From: Sphingomonas sp. LM7 | GTDB lineage: Bacteria > Pseudomonadota > Alphaproteobacteria > Sphingomonadales > Sphingomonadaceae | Assembly: GCF_002002925.1 (NCBI RefSeq) | Contig: NZ_CP019511.1 | Location: forward strand, 2,604,001-2,668,000 | DNA length: 64,000 bases | Reading direction: 5' to 3' | Shown here: positions 59,080 through 64,000 of the stretch, one piece after another | Layout: every line of letters begins with the position of its first letter | How positions within the stretch are numbered: the stretch's first letter is position 1 | Program-made: the position numbers and the translations under genes | The notes under the pieces: generated by a model | Databases searched by the model: none | What the model was told of the DNA's origin: nothing | What the model saw: only the letters and a program-made list of their open reading frames with translations

Positions 59080-61752
59080 ATGGCTAGCCTGGCGATCGCA
59101 AACAACCCCGACATCCGCTTCTTGGGACGCCTGCTCGGCGACGTGATCCGGGCCTATGGCGGCGAGGAGCTGTTCAAGCGGATCGAATATATTCGCGCGA
59201 CGTCGGTCGACCGGCACCGCGGTGTCGCCGGCGCGGCCGCGATCGATTCGGGGCTCGACCGGCTGAGCCTGGACGAGACGCTCGATTTCGTCCGCGGCTT
59301 CATGCTGTTCTCGATGCTCGCCAATCTCGCCGAGGACCGGCAGGGCGTCGAGACCGAACAGGATGCCGACATGGCATCGGCGCTCGCGCGGCTCAAGGAA
59401 CATGGCATCGGCCATGATGCCGTGATGGCGCTGCTCGATCACGCCCTCGTCGCGCCGGTGCTGACCGCGCACCCGACCGAAGTGCGGCGCAAGTCGATGA
59501 TCGACCACAAGAACCGGATCGCCGAATTGATGGCGCAGAAGGATCTCGGGGTCGAGGAGACCGAGGACGGCGACAAGGTCGAGGAAGCGATTCTGCGCCA
59601 GATCGCCTTGCTATGGCAGACCCGCGTGCTGCGCCGCGAAAAGCTCGGCGTCGCCGACGAAGTCGAGACCGCGCTTTCCTATCTGCGCGACGTGTTCCTC
59701 CCCGTCCTGCCTGCGCTCTATGCCCGCTGGGACCGCGCGCTGGGCGAACGCGCGCCGAGCTTCCTGCGCGCCGGCAGCTGGATCGGCGGCGACCGCGACG
59801 GCAATCCCTTCGTCACCGCGGACTCGATGAAGCTGGCGCTCGCCCGCTCGGCCGAAACGGTGCTCGCTTACTATATGGAGTCGGTCCACGCGCTCGGCGC
59901 CGAGCTGTCGATCTCGACCGAACATACCGCCGTCAGCGACGATGTAATCAAGCTCGCCGAAGCCAGCCACGACACCGGCAAGAGCCGCGAGGACGAGCCC
60001 TATCGCCGCGCGCTCACCGGCATCTACGCGCGCCTGTCCGCTACCCATGAGAAGCTCACCGGCAAGCGCGCACCCCGGCCCGCGCCGCTCCAGGCCGAAT
60101 CCTATGCCGAGCCGGGCGAGCTACGTGAGGAACTCGTCGCGATCGCCCGCGGGCTTGCAGCTGAAGGCGATGGCCCACTCGCCAGCGGCGGCGCGCTCGG
60201 CCGGCTGATCCGCGCAGTCGAGACCTTCGGTTTTCACCTCGCCACGCTCGACATGCGTCAGAACAGTGCGATCCACGAGCGCGTCGTCGCCGAATTGCTC
60301 AAGGCCGCCGGGATCTGCGACGACTATCTCGCGCTCGATGAAGATGCGCGCGTGGCGCTGCTCCGCATCGAGCTGGAAAGCCCGCGGCTGATCACCAGCC
60401 CCTATGCCGACTATTCGGAGGAAACTGCCTCCGAGCTCGCGATTGTCCGCGCCGCCGCCGATGCGCACGGCAAATACGGCCGCCAGTGCATCACCCATTA
60501 CATCGTCTCGATGGCCCAGTCGGTCTCGGACCTGCTCGAAGTCCATCTGCTGCTCAAGGAAGCAGGGCTCTATATCCCCGGCGCGGATCCCCAGGCGCAC
60601 ATCATGGCGATCCCGCTGTTCGAGACGATTGCCGATCTCGAAGGCGCGCCGGCGATCATGGAGGCCTGGCTCGGCCTGCCCGAAGTCGCGGCGATCGCGG
60701 CGAAGCGCGGGCATCAGGAAGTCATGATCGGCTATTCGGACTCGAACAAGGACGGGGGCTACCTGACTTCGACCTGGCAGCTCAGCCGCGGCTCGACGGC
60801 GCTCAAGCCGGTGTTCGAAAAGGCCGATATTGCGATGCAGCTATTCCACGGCCGCGGCGGCGCTGTCGGGCGCGGCGGCGGGTCGAGCTTCTCGGCGATC
60901 CTCGCCCAGCCGACGGGCACGGTGCAGGGCCGTATCCGCATCACAGAACAAGGCGAAGTGATCGCGGCAAAATACGGCACCCGCGCCAGCGCGATGACCA
61001 ATCTCGAGGCGATGGCCTCGGCCACGCTCCTCGCCAGCCTCGAGCCCGAGCAGCTCGCCCCCGCCGATGCCGAACGCTTCGCCGCGGCGATGGACGAGCT
61101 CTCGGATACGGCGTTCAAGGCCTATCGAGGGCTCGTTTACAGCACCGACGGCTTCACCACCTTCTTCCGCCAGGCGACGCCGATCGCAGAGATCGCCGGG
61201 CTCAAGATCGGATCACGCCCGGCCAGCCGCAAGAAATCGGACGCGATCGAGGATCTGCGCGCGATCCCCTGGGTGTTCAGCTGGGCGCAGGCGCGCGTGA
61301 TGCTGCCAGGCTGGTATGGCGTGGGCGCGGCGATCGACGCCTTCGCCGACAAGGGCCTGCTGCGCGAAATGGCGTCGGGCTGGCCGCTATTCGCCTCGAC
61401 GCTGGCCAATATGGAGATGGTCCTCGCCAAGTCCGACATGGACGTTGCACAACATTATGCCGCACTGGTCGAGGACAAGGCGCTGCGCGACAGCATCTTC
61501 GGCCGTATCCGCGATGGCTGGGAGCAGACGCATGATGGATTGCTGCAGGTGACTCGCCAGACCCGTTTGCTCGAAAAGCATCCGGGGCTCGAAACCTCGA
61601 TCCGGCTGCGCACTCCTTATATCGAGCCGCTCAACCTGCTCCAGATCGAGCTGCTCAAACGCCACCGCGCCGGCGAAGAGGATGCCAGGATCGGCGAAGG
61701 CATCCTGCTCTCGATCAACGCCATCGCAACGGCTCTGCGCAACAGCGGCTGA
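59080..61752 (+). CDS. ppc: Phosphoenolpyruvate carboxylase
   Basis: An 890-residue enzyme fixing bicarbonate onto PEP to give oxaloacetate. VLTAHPTEVRRKSMI contains the catalytic His, GYSDSNKDGGYLTSTW and FHGRGGAVGRGGG are signatures, and LRTPYIEPLNLLQIELL is close to the C-terminus. It replenishes the TCA cycle. Monocistronic. A palindromic repeat follows the stop. Confidence 0.97.
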   Translation: MASLAIANNPDIRFLGRLLGDVIRAYGGEELFKRIEYIRATSVDRHRGVAGAAAIDSGLDRLSLDETLDFVRGFMLFSMLANLAEDRQGVETEQDADMASALARLKEHGIGHDAVMALLDHALVAPVLTAHPTEVRRKSMIDHKNRIAELMAQKDLGVEETEDGDKVEEAILRQIALLWQTRVLRREKLGVADEVETALSYLRDVFLPVLPALYARWDRALGERAPSFLRAGSWIGGDRDGNPFVTADSMKLALARSAETVLAYYMESVHALGAELSISTEHTAVSDDVIKLAEASHDTGKSREDEPYRRALTGIYARLSATHEKLTGKRAPRPAPLQAESYAEPGELREELVAIARGLAAEGDGPLASGGALGRLIRAVETFGFHLATLDMRQNSAIHERVVAELLKAAGICDDYLALDEDARVALLRIELESPRLITSPYADYSEETASELAIVRAAADAHGKYGRQCITHYIVSMAQSVSDLLEVHLLLKEAGLYIPGADPQAHIMAIPLFETIADLEGAPAIMEAWLGLPEVAAIAAKRGHQEVMIGYSDSNKDGGYLTSTWQLSRGSTALKPVFEKADIAMQLFHGRGGAVGRGGGSSFSAILAQPTGTVQGRIRITEQGEVIAAKYGTRASAMTNLEAMASATLLASLEPEQLAPADAERFAAAMDELSDTAFKAYRGLVYSTDGFTTFFRQATPIAEIAGLKIGSRPASRKKSDAIEDLRAIPWVFSWAQARVMLPGWYGVGAAIDAFADKGLLREMASGWPLFASTLANMEMVLAKSDMDVAQHYAALVEDKALRDSIFGRIRDGWEQTHDGLLQVTRQTRLLEKHPGLETSIRLRTPYIEPLNLLQIELLKRHRAGEEDARIGEGILLSINAIATALRNSG

Positions 61753-61765
61753 CCTCGAAATCCTT

Positions 61766-61866
61766 GCGAAGCGGGGGAGGTGGCAGGCGAAGCCTGACGG
61801 AGGGGGCATCTCCGCAAAGGCATCGCTCGCGGAGAGCCCCTCCACCAGGTCCCTCCGCCGCTTCGC
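61766..61866. repeat. ~100-bp imperfect palindromic intergenic element
   Basis: Ends GCGAAGCGGGGGAGG and CCCTCCGCCGCTTCGC are inverted; inner GGAGGGGGCATCTCCGC pairs with CTCGCGGAGAGCCCCTCC. Similar words occur at 63928. A common sphingomonad repeat form, no coding sense. Confidence 0.6.
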
Positions 61867-61881
61867 TAGGAGGACTTAAAG

Positions 61882-62274
61882 TCAGGCCAGAAACGGCGCC
61901 GCAACGTCCTCCGGCACCCGCACCAGCCGCCCAGTCGCACGATCCAATATCGCCCAGGTCGTCTTCGCCTCGACTCGCACCTTCCCATCGGCCCCGGTGA
62001 ACTTCATGTAGCGATTGAACCGCGCACCCTTGGGCGGCTCGTCCACCCAGGTCTCAGCGGTCACCGTCTCGCCTTCGAGGACGCTGGAGCGATAGTCGAT
62101 CTCGTGGCGCGTTATCACCCAGATATAGGCTTCGTGATGCTCGGGCGCGGCGATCGCGTGCCAGTGCGCCACTGCGACATCCTGAATCCATTTCACCCAC
62201 ACCGCATTGTTGACGTGGCCGAGGATGTCGATGTCCTCGGGGCCGGCGGTTATCGTAGCGGTATAGGGCGTCAT
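61882..62274 (-). CDS. Acyl-CoA thioesterase, hot-dog fold (YbgC/4HBT-like)
   Basis: A 130-residue protein with DIDILGHVNNAVWVKWIQDVA, the 4-hydroxybenzoyl-CoA thioesterase signature (Asp/His-Asn). Y-rich RHEIDYRSSVLEGETV and WAILDRATGRLVRVP are typical. It hydrolyses acyl-CoA, substrate unknown. ATG at 62274 is the family start. Confidence 0.88.
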   Translation of the reverse strand: MTPYTATITAGPEDIDILGHVNNAVWVKWIQDVAVAHWHAIAAPEHHEAYIWVITRHEIDYRSSVLEGETVTAETWVDEPPKGARFNRYMKFTGADGKVRVEAKTTWAILDRATGRLVRVPEDVAAPFLA

Positions 62275-62339
62275 GCCCACGATCTTACTTAACCAGCTCT
62301 GGAAGCGCAGCCTTCATTTGCGGCCTCTATAGGGATGCG

Positions 62340-62543
62340 ATGGTTCCGCTACGTCCGGCACGCCTTTTCCGCAGCCGCTGGGCAGCCATGTTCTGGGCCG
62401 CGGGCGTGATCTTCACTGCGGTGACGACGATCGGCTTCGGCGACTCGGAAGGCAAGGCAGTGGAATCGACTCTCGTCGATGCCACCGGCGCCAACGTCAG
62501 CGACGCCGATCTGGCGATGCTCCAGAACTTCCTCAGCGAATAA
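62340..62543 (+). CDS. Small single-span membrane protein
   Basis: A 67-residue frame with one membrane helix (about 15-31, WAAMFWAAGVIFTAVTTIGF) after an Arg-rich start, and a soluble tail. TAGGGA precedes the ATG. Unknown. Its 3' end overlaps the convergent lipoprotein by 11 bases. Confidence 0.55.
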   Translation: MVPLRPARLFRSRWAAMFWAAGVIFTAVTTIGFGDSEGKAVESTLVDATGANVSDADLAMLQNFLSE

Positions 62544-63381
62544 TCCTGCACGCGATAGGTGGCAGGCCGGGCGCAGTGAAGGTCATGTCGTCGCCCTTGC
62601 CGCGCAACTCATAGCCCTTGGTCGTGTAACGGATGCCCGATGCGACACGCTCCTCGCGCAAGCTCGCGATCTGCTTGCCGCCGCGCGACACGGTGACGCG
62701 GTCTCGATCGAAGCGCGCGACGAGCCGCGAACCGTCCATGCAGCGATAACGCGCCATCGATCGATTTTCTTCGCTGGGCTGGGGTGCGGGCGCAGCCTCG
62801 CCGGGGCGCGGCTTGATATCGGTGCTGCGGATGCGCCAGCGGCGCTGTTCGGCGGTGGCGCCGTCGATGTCGGCAGTGCGGTGCAGCGTCACCGAACCGC
62901 GCATCTCGAATGGCTGTGCGCCCCGCTTGAGCCGGCCCTGAACTCGCACCGGCACATTCACATAGCGCTGGCCCGCGCCCGAATCGATTCGGCCGGGCAC
63001 ACCGATAGTGGCGTGGTATTCCGAATAGCGATCGAAGCTCGCCGCAAAGGCTGGGGCGTCCATCCCGGCCGCACCCGCGTCCCACAGCCGATATGCCTGA
63101 CCGTATTTCTGCTCGCCGAGCAGCGCATAATAGGTCTGGACGACATCGGCTGCGCCCTGCGCGCTGTCCTCGGCGAACGGCGCTTCGCTGACCGGGGTCC
63201 GGCCGTCTTCGATTCCGTTGGGCGCGGGCGTTGCCGCAGGCACCTTGCCGGACGCAGCTCTTTTGGATGGCAGCGCGGCAAGATCGTTTGTCGGGGCATC
63301 GTTTGTCGGGGCAGCGACATTTTCACTGGGCTGGGGCGAGCAGCCGGCCAGCGTGAGAAGCAACGGCAGATACAGGCGCAT
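62533..63381 (-). CDS. Lipoprotein with C-terminal MliC-like lysozyme-inhibitor domain
   Basis: A 282-residue protein. Lipobox LLTLAGC (Cys14), a Pro/Asn/Ala spacer, a middle domain (ADVVQTYYALLGEQKYGQAY, about 80-180) resembling NTF2-like folds, and a tail with YRCMDGSRLVARFDRDRV and PPIACR like MliC/PliC, which blocks c-type lysozyme. Inhibition is an inference. AGGAA precedes the ATG at 63381; the 5' part of the longer open frame overlaps ExbD and is not used. Confidence 0.75.
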   Translation of the reverse strand: MRLYLPLLLTLAGCSPQPSENVAAPTNDAPTNDLAALPSKRAASGKVPAATPAPNGIEDGRTPVSEAPFAEDSAQGAADVVQTYYALLGEQKYGQAYRLWDAGAAGMDAPAFAASFDRYSEYHATIGVPGRIDSGAGQRYVNVPVRVQGRLKRGAQPFEMRGSVTLHRTADIDGATAEQRRWRIRSTDIKPRPGEAAPAPQPSEENRSMARYRCMDGSRLVARFDRDRVTVSRGGKQIASLREERVASGIRYTTKGYELRGKGDDMTFTAPGLPPIACRIIR

Positions 63382-63434
63382 GCGATTTCCTGTCAGGAGG
63401 CGGGCGACGAACGCGCCCGCCTTCGCGCCGTTCC

Positions 63435-63842
63435 TCAGTCCGGGAGGGGACGGTTGCCGACAAAGCCCAGCCGATTGACGCCCGCGCGCTTGACCACGGC
63501 GAGCACCCCGTCGAAGCGATCGTAGCGCGCATCGGGATCGGTGTTCATGTGGAGCACCGCCGCCGCGTCGGCCTGCATCATGGCGAGCAGGCCCGGCAGC
63601 TCGGCATCGGCGATACGGCGGCCGTCCCAGAACAAGGTGCCGGCGCGATCGATGCCGAGCTGGTGTGGGCGCGTTTCGGTCACGGGGCCCGGCCCCGAGG
63701 GCAAGTCGATTGGAATCTTGTGCGTCGCCATCGGCATGCCGAGGATCATCACGATCAGTAGCACCAGCATAACGTCGATGAACGGCGTGACGTTGATTGC
63801 GCTGAATGGAACGGGCTCGGGGACACGCGCGGCCTTGACCAT
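63435..63842 (-). CDS. exbD: ExbD/TolR-family biopolymer transport protein
   Basis: A 135-residue protein with a single N-terminal helix containing the proton-conducting Asp in INVTPFIDVMLVLLIVMIL and a periplasmic domain (MNTDPDARYDRFDGVLAVV). It couples the proton gradient to TonB-type work with ExbB. AGGAGAGG is upstream. No exbB is within the 158 bp to the window edge, so it may lie further upstream or elsewhere. The MliC lipoprotein follows by 53 bp. Confidence 0.88.
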   Translation of the reverse strand: MVKAARVPEPVPFSAINVTPFIDVMLVLLIVMILGMPMATHKIPIDLPSGPGPVTETRPHQLGIDRAGTLFWDGRRIADAELPGLLAMMQADAAAVLHMNTDPDARYDRFDGVLAVVKRAGVNRLGFVGNRPLPD

Positions 63843-64000
63843 GGCACCTCTCCTCTATTGTTATGATGCAACGTATCACTCGCCATCAAAGGCGCAATAG
63901 AGATTCTTCGCCATATCCTCTCTCGCGCAGCGGGGGAGATGTCACGCGCAACATGACAGAGGAGGTTTAGCCGCGCTCTCCGCTTATGGTGGCACCGCCT
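63843..64000. other. Right-edge intergenic DNA
   Basis: Promoter side of exbD. GCAGCGGGGGAGATGTC and GACAGAGGAGG resemble the repeat after ppc. No gene is seen. Confidence 0.4.

Overview
The window looks like a chromosomal segment of a sphingomonad-type alphaproteobacterium (Sphingomonas or a close relative). This is inferred from very high GC with strong third-position bias, from gene content (HflKC plus DegQ, OPT transporter, COQ4, GH130 plus GT4, RlmN next to a DUF4168 protein, MpaB-type oxygenase) and from small intergenic palindromes of the kinds common in sphingomonad genomes. Coding density is about 95 percent. No rRNA, tRNA, CRISPR, phage gene or transposase was recognised. The region reads as ordinary housekeeping and core-accessory chromosome.

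Layout. 1-6.4 kb: a HisKA_2-type sensor kinase cut by the left edge, an ABC-F ATPase (Uup), and a PepSY protein / response regulator / sensor kinase operon. 6.4-15 kb: a luciferase-like monooxygenase, a large subtilase lipoprotein, a pyrimidine nucleotidase with dapD, a two-gene tryptophan-to-kynurenine unit, and Mrp plus a CoA-binding protein. 15-23 kb: hflK-hflC-degQ membrane quality control, a HerA-like ATPase and an OPT transporter. 23-32 kb: a GH130 / two-domain glycosyltransferase operon, queF, and the sulfur genes sseA-metC-mscS overlapping end to end. 32-37 kb: three polytopic membrane proteins in one operon, two of them tandem paralogues. 37-46 kb: argG, cfa, a sulfite-type unit (TauE exporter, cytochrome b, molybdopterin enzyme), a methyltransferase and rlmN. 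46-58 kb: two outer-membrane beta-barrel paralogues, then the replication genes dnaN, recF and gyrB, each separated by unrelated genes (coq4, two related envelope proteins, an ArsR-type regulator). 58-64 kb: a MpaB-type oxygenase, ppc, a thioesterase, and a lone ExbD with an MliC-domain lipoprotein.

How genes work together. Several operons are translationally coupled by 1-4 bp overlaps: kynA/kynU-like, hflK/hflC, sseA/metC/mscS, the GT-C cluster, cytochrome b/molybdopterin enzyme, phosphatase/IalB-like, the DVTARY pair, and recF plus its downstream small gene. The most interesting unexplained items are a 12-mer close to AATGTAGGATTT found at four intergenic sites, two identical CCAACC-N4-GGTTGG palindromes 40 bp apart over the start of the ArsR-type gene, the GH130/GT4-(alpha/alpha)6 operon, the GT-C paralogue cluster, and a 3' gene remnant between gyrB and an EF-hand protein. 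No obviously new defence or mobile system was found.
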